From an uncultured Leifsonia sp. (GTDB lineage Bacteria; Actinomycetota; Actinomycetes; Actinomycetales; Microbacteriaceae): a stretch of DNA of 64,000 bases. The DNA is taken from assembly GCF_945957465.1 (NCBI RefSeq), contig NZ_CAMFLC010000002.1, positions 62,001 through 126,000 on the forward strand, given 5' to 3'. The notes under the pieces were generated by a model that was given only the letters and a program-made list of their open reading frames with translations, was not told the origin of the DNA and did not search any database. This document shows positions 23,762 to 31,687 of the stretch, one piece after another. Position 1 is the first letter of the stretch, and the number at the start of each line of letters is the position of its first letter. Made by a program: the position numbers and the translations under genes.

Positions 23762-24856
23762 TCATCCTGCGATCACCTTGCGCCAGCGCGCCGAGAAGGA
23801 GCTCGCGACGAAGCCGATCGAGTCGTTCACGTCGAGCATCGGACGGTTCTCCTCGGCGTTGATCGTCTCGACGCTCTCGCAGCCGGGGAACCGCACGGTC
23901 AGCTCGCGGAGGTTGACCAGTTTGAGCATCATCCCGAGCCGGTGACCGCGGTGCTCGCGCAGCACGAGGGTGTCCATCTGCTCAGCCGGTCGGTCGGACT
24001 CGGCCGACACCTCGAGCTCGGTGAAGCCGACGGCCTGGCCGGTCGCCTCATCGACCGCGATCGATGTCAGTGCGATGCGGGGGCTGTCGGCCCACAGGTC
24101 GTCGACGGCGCGGACGCGCTCGGCGGTCCAGACGTCGGTCAGCTCGATGCCGGCGTTGGGGGCGTCGGAGCTCATCCGGGTGCGCAGGAACGCGATGGCA
24201 TCGACCCACTCCTCGGGGGTCCGCCCCTGCCAGGTGATCGTCCGATAGCCGGCGGCCGCCGTCGTGGCCGCCTCGAGCCACGCGGAGAACGGGGCGGGGT
24301 CGACCGGCAGCGGCAGAGAGCTGATCCGTCCCACCTGCTCGAGCGAGAATCCGTGACGCCGGAGGAACCGGGTCGAGGGGAGGTCGACCGGCACCGACCC
24401 GAAACCGGTCGGGGCCGCGATCGTCTCGCCCGCGACGCCCGCGGGGTAGGTCGTCTGATTCTGGATCGTCGCGCGGCCGGCAAGCCGGGCCAGCTCCTCC
24501 AGACGGTCATAGAGCGCCGAGCCGATGCCGCGGCCGCGGAAGCCGGGCAGGACGGAGACGGCGCACCAGCACTCCGCGGCGTTCAGCGGCAGTGCCAGAT
24601 TGCCGCGGGCGACGACGCGACCGCCGACCTTGGCGACGAGCCCCGTCATGGGCTTCGACGCGTCCTTCCAGTCCGGCAGCAGCCCGGCCGCGGTCATGAC
24701 CTCGCCGGCGTTACCGCGCTGCTCCGCCTCGACGGCGCTGCGCACCGCGGCGAAGGCGACGAAGTCCGCCGCGTCCTCGGCGTCGACGGTGTCCGGGACG
24801 ACGAGCGGCTCGACGGTGAAGCCGGGCATGGTGATGGTGTGATCAGGGGAAGACAT
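23762..24856 (-). CDS. Tandem GNAT acetyltransferase
   Basis: The 364-residue protein has two acetyltransferase-like halves. The first carries a complete acetyl-CoA loop (VSVLPGFRGRGIGSALYDRLEELAR, about 110-135). The second has a weaker loop (VLREHRGHRLGMMLKLVNLREL, about 300-320) and ends with INAEENRPMLDVNDSIGF, typical of the actinobacterial double-GNAT proteins related to mycothiol synthase. The substrate is not evident; the layout would also fit resistance or peptidoglycan-precursor acylation. It is encoded directly downstream of the desaturase gene on the same strand. Confidence 0.87.
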   Translation of the reverse strand: MSSPDHTITMPGFTVEPLVVPDTVDAEDAADFVAFAAVRSAVEAEQRGNAGEVMTAAGLLPDWKDASKPMTGLVAKVGGRVVARGNLALPLNAAECWCAVSVLPGFRGRGIGSALYDRLEELARLAGRATIQNQTTYPAGVAGETIAAPTGFGSVPVDLPSTRFLRRHGFSLEQVGRISSLPLPVDPAPFSAWLEAATTAAAGYRTITWQGRTPEEWVDAIAFLRTRMSSDAPNAGIELTDVWTAERVRAVDDLWADSPRIALTSIAVDEATGQAVGFTELEVSAESDRPAEQMDTLVLREHRGHRLGMMLKLVNLRELTVRFPGCESVETINAEENRPMLDVNDSIGFVASSFSARWRKVIAG

Positions 24857-24985
24857 GAAACCTCGTGGTTCGCAGGATCGATCGACTCACCCACGGTCGT
24901 GGGGAGGAAGGGAAACGCGGTCAGAGGATCACGGGAGCCAGCATTCCACAGCGGAGCGCAGGCCCGCAAGGACGACCCGTGCGGA

Positions 24986-26080
24986 TCAGGCCCGCCGGAA
25001 CCGGTGTGCCGCCGGGCAGTCGAACGGGTCGCGTGCGGCGAGGCCGACGCGGTTGAGGTAGCGGATGACGATCCGGTAGGACGCCACCAGCCCGGTCTCC
25101 GTGTAGGGGATCCCATGGGCGGCGCAGTGCTGCCGCACCAGCTCGCGCGCTCGGCGCAGGTGCGGCCGGGGCATGCTGGGGAAGAGGTGGTGCTCGATCT
25201 GGTGGTTGAGTCCGCCCATCAGGATGCTCATCCGCCAGCCGCCGCGGATGTTCCGGGAGGTCAGCACCTGCTTGTTCAGGAAGTCGACGCGCGTGCCGGC
25301 GGGCAGCAGCGGCATCCCCTTGTGGTTGGGCGCGAAGGACGCTCCCATGTAGACGCCGAACACGGCCAACTGCACCCCGAGGAAAGCGAACGCCAGCCCC
25401 ACCGGCAGCATCAGGAAGACGATCGCGACGTAGACGGAGAGTCGCAGTCCGATGGCGACGAGTTCCGACGTGCGACGCTCGACCGGTCCGCGTGCCAAGA
25501 GCGATCGGATGGAGGTCACGTGGAGGTTGACGCCCTCCAGCAGCAGCAGCGGGAAGAACAGGTAGCCCTGCCGTCGCGTGATCACGGCCAGCAGTCCGCG
25601 CTGACGGGCCGCGTCCCGCTCCGTGAACGAGATCGTGTCGAACGCGAGGTCGGGGTCTTTGCCCTCGGTGTTCGGGTTGGCGTGATGCCGGGTGTGCTTC
25701 GTCATCCACCACTGGTAGCTCATGCCGACCAGCCACGTCGCGATCAGCCGCCCTGCGCGGTCGTTGTGCGGCCCTGACGCGAACACCTGTCGGTGGGAGG
25801 CCTCGTGGCCGAGGAAGGCGAACTGGGTGAAGATCAGGCCGAGGGCTCCCGCGATGAGCAACTGGAGCCAGGAGTCTCCGAGCAGCACGAAGCCGGCCGC
25901 TGCGCCGAGCAGCCCGACGGTGAGGAGCGAGAAGACGGCGACGTAGAAGCCGCGACGACGCTCGAGGAGACCTTCGCCGCGAACGCGTGCCAGGAGTTCG
26001 TTGTACGTGCTCGTGACCGGCGCGCGCGATTCGTCACGAGGGCGTGTCCGCAGAACGGGGCCGAGAGTGGGTGCGGTCAT
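24986..26080 (-). CDS. Membrane fatty acid desaturase
   Basis: The 364-residue integral membrane desaturase has the three histidine boxes that bind the di-iron centre: HEASH (FLGHEASHRQ), HTRHH (TKHTRHHANPN) and QIEHH (NHQIEHHLFPSMP). QIEHH in place of HxxHH marks the front-end (delta-6-like) desaturase family. Four to six hydrophobic helices separate the boxes. It adjusts membrane unsaturation, often in cold response; a cold shock gene lies 132 bases further on. The regiochemistry is not assignable from sequence. Confidence 0.9.
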   Translation of the reverse strand: MTAPTLGPVLRTRPRDESRAPVTSTYNELLARVRGEGLLERRRGFYVAVFSLLTVGLLGAAAGFVLLGDSWLQLLIAGALGLIFTQFAFLGHEASHRQVFASGPHNDRAGRLIATWLVGMSYQWWMTKHTRHHANPNTEGKDPDLAFDTISFTERDAARQRGLLAVITRRQGYLFFPLLLLEGVNLHVTSIRSLLARGPVERRTSELVAIGLRLSVYVAIVFLMLPVGLAFAFLGVQLAVFGVYMGASFAPNHKGMPLLPAGTRVDFLNKQVLTSRNIRGGWRMSILMGGLNHQIEHHLFPSMPRPHLRRARELVRQHCAAHGIPYTETGLVASYRIVIRYLNRVGLAARDPFDCPAAHRFRRA

Positions 26081-26211
26081 TGCTTCCTCCGCTGGTGCGA
26101 CGACTTCCCAGCCGAGGATGATGGGCGGATCGCCCGAGATGCCATCAGCGTAGGCGCGGTTGCTGGGCGTTGCCGGTGCGGTGCCCGACCGTTCGGCCGG
26201 GCACCGGACTC

Positions 26212-26418
26212 TCAGGCCTGACGGATGTTGGCCGCCTGGGGGCCCTTGGGGCCCTGCGCGAGGTCGTACTCGACCTTCTGGTTCTCGTCGAGGTTGCGGT
26301 AGCCGCCGGTGGCGGCGATCTCGCTGTAGTGGGCGAAGACGTCGGCGCTGCCGTCATCCGGGGCGATGAAGCCGTAGCCCTTCTCCGAGTTGAACCATTT
26401 GACGGTGCCAGTGGGCAT
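26212..26418 (-). CDS. cspA: Cold shock protein (CspA family)
   Basis: The 68-residue OB-fold nucleic-acid chaperone has the RNP-1 motif KGYGFI and RNP-2-like VFAHYS, and starts [26 protein letters not shown] lies before the ATG at 26418, so this start is preferred. The upstream frame is open without a stop for about 380 bases (see the finding on the in-frame upstream ORF). It probably melts mRNA structure after cold shock. Confidence 0.93.
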   Translation of the reverse strand: MPTGTVKWFNSEKGYGFIAPDDGSADVFAHYSEIAATGGYRNLDENQKVEYDLAQGPKGPQAANIRQA

Positions 26419-26727
26419 CTTTTCTTCCTTCATTCTTCGGGAGCCGGGTGAGCGGCTCCGGTCGCCGCGCCCGAATCGGCGCGGACGGCTGCGGGCACCG
26501 CGCCGGACGCGGTGCGAGTGGGAGTGCGGGGCGCGCGTGAGCAGCGCCTCCGCTTCAGAGATGGTGGGGGCGGATCCGACGGGGCGCGAACGGCCGTCGA
26601 GCACGCGGAACCGTCCGCCGTCGAGTTCGGCCATGCCGGCGTACCCGTCGTTCGTGGTGGCGACCCAGACCGTGTCGTCGGCTTGGCGCCAGATCAGTGC
26701 GGCCGTCGGCCGCGGAGCGATGGTGAT
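26419..26727 (-). CDS. Open frame joined to cspA, start codon uncertain
   Basis: In the frame of cspA, codons run without a stop from 26802. A protein-like segment ([21 protein letters not shown], then [34 protein letters not shown]) is followed by an Arg/Ser-rich stretch into MKEEK and cspA. The first ATG is only at 26634. An AAAGGA ribosome binding site at 26739-26734 sits 6 bases before an ATC at 26727, exactly where an ATG is expected. It looks like a small gene whose stop and start have been altered, or a natural N-terminal extension of Csp. The function of the segment is unknown. Confidence 0.4.
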
Positions 26728-26789
26728 GGTGAGTCCTTTCGCCTCGATCGAGGCGGGATGAGGTCGCGGCGACGTTGCAACGCGAAGAG

Positions 26790-26805
26790 AAGTTGCCTCA
26801 CCTTA
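26790..26805. promoter_or_regulatory. Weak iron-box-like sequence upstream of dps
   Basis: AAGTTGCCTCACCTTA matches the right half of the DtxR/IdeR box (GCCTAACCTAA) with two mismatches, and the other half is poor. It lies about 160 bases upstream of dps, a gene that is sometimes iron-controlled. Low confidence. Confidence 0.25.
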
Positions 26806-26907
26806 CACGGCCCGCCCGGAAATGCCCTGGACGGGCCCAAGAGAGCACGGCGTACCCGAGCGTGCAGGGCGATACCTCATCACACTTCCGCCGGAGGTCA
26901 ACCCGGT

Positions 26908-26935
26908 TTGCGGCGCACGCTGGCGGGCCTAGATT
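26908..26935 (+). promoter_or_regulatory. Possible dps promoter
   Basis: TTGCGG (26908-26913) and TAGATT (26930-26935) with a 16-base spacer fit a housekeeping-type promoter, with a start near 26942, upstream of the dps ribosome binding site GAAGGAG. Weak -35 match, so provisional. Confidence 0.35.
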
Positions 26936-26965
26936 CCGCGGGGAGACCAGCGAAGGAGATCAGGC

Positions 26966-27547
26966 ATGGCAACCACGTCGAAGAATCAGAGCACGAAGAC
27001 CAAGGCCGCCGCTGCGCCCCGGACCACACGCGCAAGGGGAGCGGCGCCGGGCGAGCACGAGACGCGTCGCGAGAACTCCGAGAACGGGTTCGTCGCCCCG
27101 GCGTCGCTCGCGAGCGACCTCCAGCGCGTGCAGGTCGACCTGATCGAGCTGTCGCTGCAGGGCAAGCAGGCGCACTGGAACATCGTCGGCCGCAACTTCC
27201 GCGACCTCCACCTGCAGCTCGACGAGATCGTGGAGGCCGCCCGCGAGTTCAGCGACACGGTCGGCGAGCGGCTGCGCGCGCTGCACGCGACCACCGACGG
27301 GCGGTCGCGCACGGTGGCGGAGACGACCGCGCTCGCGCCGTTCCCGAACGGCGAGATCGACACGACCGACGCGGTCGACCTCATCACGGACCGCCTCGAG
27401 ACCGTCGTGCGCACGATGCGCTCGGTGCACGACGACGTGGACGAAGCCGACCCGACATCGGCCGACATCCTGCACCAGATCATCGAGCGCCTCGAGCAGC
27501 TGGCCTGGATGGTCAGCGCCGAGAACCGCCGCCCCGCCACCCGCTGA
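26966..27547 (+). CDS. dps: Dps-family DNA-binding ferritin
   Basis: The 193-residue protein has a Lys/Arg-rich N-terminal tail for DNA binding and a Dps core. The inter-subunit ferroxidase ligands are at the family spacing: His70 (KQAHWN), His82 and Asp86 (LHLQLDE), Asp97 and Glu101 (SDTVGER). It oxidises Fe(II) with H2O2, stores iron and protects DNA. The ATG has GAAGGAG. A long inverted repeat follows the stop. It could be controlled by iron or by a stress sigma factor; a weak iron-box match lies upstream. Confidence 0.93.
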   Translation: MATTSKNQSTKTKAAAAPRTTRARGAAPGEHETRRENSENGFVAPASLASDLQRVQVDLIELSLQGKQAHWNIVGRNFRDLHLQLDEIVEAAREFSDTVGERLRALHATTDGRSRTVAETTALAPFPNGEIDTTDAVDLITDRLETVVRTMRSVHDDVDEADPTSADILHQIIERLEQLAWMVSAENRRPATR

Positions 27548-27575
27548 CGCGCGGGGGGGCGCCCGAGGGGCGCCC

Positions 27576-27630
27576 GAGGGGCGCGCAAATGCCCTCAAAC
27601 GCTACGGATGAGGGCATTTACGCGCCCCTC
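27576..27630. terminator. Long inverted repeat, bidirectional terminator
   Basis: A 22-base arm at 27576-27597 (GAGGGGCGCGC then AAATGCCCTCA) pairs with 27609-27630 with one mismatch, around an 11-base loop. It lies between the convergent dps and enolase-superfamily genes. Further GGGGCGCCC and CGGCGGCCCCT repeats flank it. Confidence 0.75.
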
Positions 27631-27764
27631 GGCGGCCCCTCGGCGGCCCCTCGGGCTTGCGAGGGCGCACACGGGGCGCGCACCCAACGGCTGTCCTACC
27701 TGCGCGACCTCGCCACCGGACTGTTGCGTGGGCACACCCGCCGGGGGCTTCCGCGGACTGCGGA

Positions 27765-28859
27765 TCACACGGTCGCCGAGTCGCGCAACGACAGCCCGTG
27801 ACCGGGCCGCCGGTCGGGTGTGAGCGCGCCGCCCACGAGCGGCAGGGTTCCGGCGAACACCTGCTTCTCGAGCCGGGCGTGGTCGTGGAAGTACTCGAGG
27901 TGGCGGAACCCGCGGGTCGCGCAGCCGGCGTGGGCGGCGAGCTGCGGTGCGCAGTGCGCCGACACCGGGACGCCGTGGGCGGCCGCGAGGGCGCTGAGCT
28001 GCAGCCATCCGCTGTAGCCGCCGCAGCGGGTGACGTCGAGTTGGAGGCAGTCCACGGACCCGAGCAGGGCCACGGCGTCCGACGGCCGGTACACGTACTC
28101 GCCCGCCGCGATGTCGGCAGTCGCTCCAGCGCGCACGGCCGCCAGCTGGTCCGGGTAGTCGGAACTCACCGGCTCCTCGAACCAGGTGACGTCGAAGGCG
28201 CGCATCGCCCGGTCGACGCGCAGCGCCTGCGCCACACCGTAGGCACCGTTGGCGTCGACGAACACGCCGACGCCCGGCCCGACCGCCGCTCGGGCGATGC
28301 CGACGCGGTGCAGGTCGCGCTCCACGCGCGTTCCCCACGACTCCCCGATCTTCAGCTTGACCCAGCGGCAGCCGTCGCGTGCCCAGCCGGCGAGCTGATC
28401 GTGGAGCCGCTCGTCGTCGTAGGTCGTGAAACCGCCGCTTCCGTAGACCGGAGCCGACGCACGCACCCGGCCGAGGAGGTCGGCGAGGGGGACGCCGAGC
28501 GCTCGAGCGCGCGCGTCCCACAGGGCGACGTCGACGGCTGACAGCGCACAGGCGCCGATCCCCGGCCGGCCGGGATTGCGCAGGGCGTGCTCCAGGTCGG
28601 CGACGACGGCTCCCAGGTCGGTGAGCGATCGCCCCCGCAGCGCCGGAGCGAGTTCCTCGTCGATCACGACGGCCGCGGCCGCCGAGCTGTAGGTGTAGCC
28701 GAGTCCGGTCGTCCCGCCCGCTCGGAGCAGCACCACGACCAGGGTGGTGCTGTCCCAGGCGGCGGTGCCGTCGGCCTCCGGCGCATCGGTGGGGATGCGG
28801 AGGACGCGCGTCTCGACCTCGTCCACGGTCGGGAGCGTTCCGATCACGCGCGCGGTCAT
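27765..28859 (-). CDS. Mandelate racemase/muconate lactonizing enzyme superfamily protein
   Basis: The 364-residue enolase-superfamily enzyme has an N-terminal capping domain and a beta/alpha barrel. Visible catalytic residues are the Lys168-x-Lys170 base (WVKLKIGES), metal ligands Asp202 (FVDANGAY), Glu228 (FEEPVSS) and Glu253 (AAGEYVY), and the late His302 (SAHCAPQL). The chemistry starts with proton removal alpha to a carboxylate (racemisation, lactonisation or dehydration). The sugar acid or other substrate cannot be fixed from sequence. It is encoded alone, with the DUF-like gene at 28869 just upstream on the same strand. Confidence 0.88.
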   Translation of the reverse strand: MTARVIGTLPTVDEVETRVLRIPTDAPEADGTAAWDSTTLVVVLLRAGGTTGLGYTYSSAAAAVVIDEELAPALRGRSLTDLGAVVADLEHALRNPGRPGIGACALSAVDVALWDARARALGVPLADLLGRVRASAPVYGSGGFTTYDDERLHDQLAGWARDGCRWVKLKIGESWGTRVERDLHRVGIARAAVGPGVGVFVDANGAYGVAQALRVDRAMRAFDVTWFEEPVSSDYPDQLAAVRAGATADIAAGEYVYRPSDAVALLGSVDCLQLDVTRCGGYSGWLQLSALAAAHGVPVSAHCAPQLAAHAGCATRGFRHLEYFHDHARLEKQVFAGTLPLVGGALTPDRRPGHGLSLRDSATV

Positions 28860-28868
28860 GGCGTCTGC

Positions 28869-29216
28869 TCAGTCCTCGTCGATCTGCTCGAGCAGCTTCT
28901 TGGTCGACGACGCGATGTCGTCGTGATCGTTCTGCGCAGCGCGGCTCTCGAGCGATATCACCGCGCCGCGGTGGACTTTGACGAAGTCGCCGTACGGGAA
29001 GCTGTATCGGCCCTTGGTCTCCTCGTTCTTCTCGGCGTCCTCGCCGAGGTGCCACAGCGCGTACTGCTCCCAGCCGTGCTTCTCGATGAAGGCGTTCTCG
29101 TCGTCCGCGCTCGGCGCGTCCTCGCTCCAGTCGTCGCGTTCATCGCGGACGACATCGCCCTTCTTCACCAGCGATCGCGCGTGGTCGAGGGCTTTCCGGT
29201 TGAGCTTGACGGTCAT
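28869..29216 (-). CDS. Conserved hypothetical protein
   Basis: The 115-residue acidic, soluble protein starts MTVKLNRKALDHARSLVKKGDVV. Its middle section (SFPYGDFVKVHRGAVISLESRAAQNDHDDIAS) looks like a compact alpha/beta fold. From memory, homologues are usually annotated only as hypothetical in actinobacteria. GAAGGGACGAACA precedes the ATG, and two perfect tandem 15-base repeats lie just upstream (29230-29259). Confidence 0.7.
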   Translation of the reverse strand: MTVKLNRKALDHARSLVKKGDVVRDERDDWSEDAPSADDENAFIEKHGWEQYALWHLGEDAEKNEETKGRYSFPYGDFVKVHRGAVISLESRAAQNDHDDIASSTKKLLEQIDED

Positions 29217-29229
29217 TGTTCGTCCCTTC

Positions 29230-29259
29230 GTGATAGTCCCGACGGTGATAGTCCCGACG
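29230..29259. repeat. Two perfect tandem 15-bp repeats
   Basis: GTGATAGTCCCGACG occurs twice in direct tandem, immediately upstream of the ribosome binding site of the minus-strand gene at 28869-29216 and inside the divergent region with the SDR gene. Regular spacing of the GGGAC core suggests tandem binding sites for a regulator. Confidence 0.75.
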
Positions 29260-29358
29260 CCTCGAACCGGATGCAATGCCAACCTGTGCGCGAACGCAAG
29301 GGGTTGACCCGATCCGGAAGTCGCCGGACTATCCGCACTGGAGACGAAAGGAGCACGG

Positions 29359-30375
29359 ATGGACCGGATCGAGACCCTGGAGGGCGCTGTCGTCGTCGTG
29401 ACCGGCGCGAGCGGAGGCGTCGGTCGTGCCGCCGCCATCGAGTTCGGCCGCGCGGGAGCGAGCGTCGCCCTGCTCGCCCGCGGTGAAGCGGGACTGGAGG
29501 CCGCGGCCGACGAGGTGCGCACGGCGGGCGGCCGTGCGATCACGGTGCCGGTCGACGTCGCCGACGCGGACGCCGTGGAGGCTGCGGCCGAGCGGGTCGT
29601 CACCGAGTGGGGCCGCATCGACGTCTGGGTGAACTGCGCGTTCTCGTCGGTCTTCGCCGAGCTCGGCCGCATCGCCCCGGAGGAGTTCCGCCGCACGACG
29701 GAGGTCAGCTACCTCGGCTTCGTCTACGGCACCATGGCGGCGTTGCGCCGCATGCGGCCGGCGGGCCGCGGCACGATCGTGCAGATCGGTTCGGCGCTCG
29801 CCTACCGCGGCATCCCGCTGCAGTCCGCCTACTGCGGCGCCAAGCATGCGATCGTCGGTTTCACCGAGTCGGTGCGCACCGAGTTGCTGCACGAGCACAG
29901 CGACGTCGCGATCACGATGGTGCACCTTCCCGCGATGAACACCCCGCAGTTCCGGTGGCTGCTGTCGCGCCTCCCGGAGCAGGCGCAGCCTGTGCCGCCG
30001 ATCTACCAGCCGGAGGTCGCGGCCCGCACGATCGTCCAGGCGGCCGTGCGGCCGCGCAGGGCGTACTGGGTGGGCATCTCGACGGTGCAGACCATCATCG
30101 GCAACCGGCTCATCCCCGGCCTGCTCGACCGTTACCTCGCCGCGACCGGATACCGGTCGCAGCAGACCGGCGAACCGCGCCCCGCCGACCAGCCCGCGAA
30201 CCTCTGGGAGCCGGCCGACCGCACCGAGGACCACGGCACGCACGGTCCGTTCGGCGACCGGTCGAAGGCGACGAGCGTCCAGGCGTGGGCGTCGCGGAAC
30301 CGGCGGGCGCTGGGAGCGGCGGGTGCGGCGTTGGCCGGCGTGGGATTGATCGGCCTGGCAGCCCGTCGCACGTGA
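29359..30375 (+). CDS. SDR-family NAD(P)-dependent oxidoreductase
   Basis: The 338-residue short-chain dehydrogenase has the nucleotide motif TGASGGVG (15-22), an NAG-like strand, Ser-Tyr-Lys catalysis (GSALAYRGI then YCGAKHAI) and an extended C-terminal region ending in a hydrophobic helix (ALGAAGAALAGVGLIGLA), a possible membrane anchor. An approximately 340-residue SDR with this tail is common in actinobacteria and acts on unknown lipophilic substrates. It is divergent from the hypothetical gene at 28869, with GAAAGGAG upstream of the ATG. Confidence 0.9.
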   Translation: MDRIETLEGAVVVVTGASGGVGRAAAIEFGRAGASVALLARGEAGLEAAADEVRTAGGRAITVPVDVADADAVEAAAERVVTEWGRIDVWVNCAFSSVFAELGRIAPEEFRRTTEVSYLGFVYGTMAALRRMRPAGRGTIVQIGSALAYRGIPLQSAYCGAKHAIVGFTESVRTELLHEHSDVAITMVHLPAMNTPQFRWLLSRLPEQAQPVPPIYQPEVAARTIVQAAVRPRRAYWVGISTVQTIIGNRLIPGLLDRYLAATGYRSQQTGEPRPADQPANLWEPADRTEDHGTHGPFGDRSKATSVQAWASRNRRALGAAGAALAGVGLIGLAARRT

Positions 30376-30418
30376 CCGCGGGGACGCGGCGGTCGCCTCT
30401 GCGTCTGCGGCGACCGCC

Positions 30419-30985
30419 TCACGCCGGCGGTGTGAAGAGCGCCGCGATCGTCTCCTCCCGGAACCCGTCGAGGTCGGCGTCGAGGCGGCCTCCGGCGCTG
30501 AGCTGGCTGATGCCGTGCAGTGTGCTCCACAACAGCTCCGCCCGCACCGCGCGCTCGCGGCCGTCCCGGCCGCCGACGGCGTTCTCGAGTAACTCGAAGC
30601 CCCTGCGGAGCACCTCGGGGGTCTCGACCGAAGCGAACACGATACTGCTGCGGGCCGAAGCCATCGCCTCGTAGACGGCGGGGTTCTCCCGTGCGAAGGC
30701 GAGGTAGGCGTCGATCAACGCCGGCAGTGACTCGGGCCCGTTGCCCGGAACCTCCATCGCGGCCGCCAGCTCGGCGTAGCCATCGAGCACGACCCGGCCG
30801 ACGATGTCGTCGCGGCCCCCGGGGAAGTGCCGATAGAGGATCGGCTGGCTGACCCCGATGGCGTCGGCGAGCCGGCGCACGGTCACCGCGGGCCACCCCT
30901 CGTTCTCCGCGATATCGCGTGTCGTGCGGACGATCCGGGTCTCGCGTTCCCGGACTCGCGCCGAGTCTTGCGGTGATCGAGGCAT
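30419..30985 (-). CDS. TetR-family regulator
   Basis: The 188-residue regulator has an N-terminal HTH (ETRIVRTTRDIAENEGWPAVTVRRLADAIGVSQPILYRHFPGGRDDI) and a TetR_C domain of the WHG type. Two matching 13-base dyads lie between its start and the divergent membrane gene (30995-31023). It most likely represses that membrane gene and itself. Confidence 0.88.
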   Translation of the reverse strand: MPRSPQDSARVRERETRIVRTTRDIAENEGWPAVTVRRLADAIGVSQPILYRHFPGGRDDIVGRVVLDGYAELAAAMEVPGNGPESLPALIDAYLAFARENPAVYEAMASARSSIVFASVETPEVLRRGFELLENAVGGRDGRERAVRAELLWSTLHGISQLSAGGRLDADLDGFREETIAALFTPPA

Positions 30986-30994
30986 GTCGTTAGG

Positions 30995-31007
30995 TTAGCA
31001 GTGCTAG
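30995..31007. promoter_or_regulatory. TetR operator half-pair 1
   Basis: TTAGCAGTGCTAG is a near-perfect dyad (TTAGCA/TGCTAA arms with one change). It is repeated 16 bases downstream at 31011-31023 in the divergent TetR/membrane gene region. Confidence 0.7.
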
Positions 31008-31010
31008 CTG

Positions 31011-31023
31011 TTAGCAGTGCTAA
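31011..31023. promoter_or_regulatory. TetR operator half-pair 2
   Basis: TTAGCAGTGCTAA is a full dyad apart from its central base. It lies 31 bases upstream of the membrane-protein ATG, where binding would block transcription. Confidence 0.72.
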
Positions 31024-31053
31024 CACCCATCACCTCGAAAACCAGGAGACACA

Positions 31054-31527
31054 ATGTCCTTCGCCATCGGCATCACCGCGGTCGTTGCCATCCTCAGCCT
31101 CGCCGTCATCTTCGGCACCGACATGAGCGTCGCCGTCGTACAGCGCCCGGTCTGGGCCGAGCTGGACGACCGAACGCTCGTGCAGGTCATCGGCCGCGGG
31201 CACTACTTCGGAGATCGGCGGTTCCCCGTCATCGGGATCGGGGGGACGATCGCCGTGGCCGCGACCGTCGTGCTCGCCTTCGTCGGAGGCACGCCGCCCG
31301 CCGGTACGCCCGCCGCCGGGGCGCTGCTGTTCCTGCTCGCGTGGCTGCTGCTCTTCGCGCGCATCGCCAAGCCCATCAACTCCGTGTTCACCGCTGCGGC
31401 ATCGGCCGGCGTCGTGCCGGAGGACGCACGAGCGCTGCAGAGCCGCTGGGAGTCGATCATCGTGCTCCGTGCGACGCTGCTCGGCGTCGCGATCGCGCTG
31501 CTGTGCGCGACGCTCCTCCTGCTGTGA
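31054..31527 (+). CDS. Four-helix membrane protein (DUF1772/2269-like)
   Basis: The 157-residue protein has four hydrophobic helices (residues about 4-24, 60-78, 86-104 and 137-155). A loop QRPVWAELDDRTLVQVIGRGHYFGDRRF between the first two resembles small actinobacterial membrane proteins of the DUF1772/DUF2269 group. It is divergent from a TetR regulator with two operators in between, so it is the likely regulated target. Function unknown. Confidence 0.75.
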   Translation: MSFAIGITAVVAILSLAVIFGTDMSVAVVQRPVWAELDDRTLVQVIGRGHYFGDRRFPVIGIGGTIAVAATVVLAFVGGTPPAGTPAAGALLFLLAWLLLFARIAKPINSVFTAAASAGVVPEDARALQSRWESIIVLRATLLGVAIALLCATLLLL

Positions 31528-31687
31528 GGAGCTCGACGCCCGATCGCGCTACTCCGGCGGGAGTAACCGAATCTACTTCATTCACCGCATGACAGCGTTT
31601 CGGCGTGGGAACACACTGGGCGTATGCGGAGCGAACCGTCGGGTGCGCACTGCCGACACCCTGCACCACCGAACGAAAGGGGCACCG

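Noticed and set aside
28869-29216. Considered a restriction or toxin component
   Set aside because: No catalytic motif, no toxin or antitoxin partner, and only a general soluble fold is visible.
31528-31687. Stress-sigma promoter GTTT-N17-GGGCGTAT upstream of the membrane gene at 31688
   Set aside because: The -10 has an inserted base relative to GGGTAT, so the match is not better than expected by chance.
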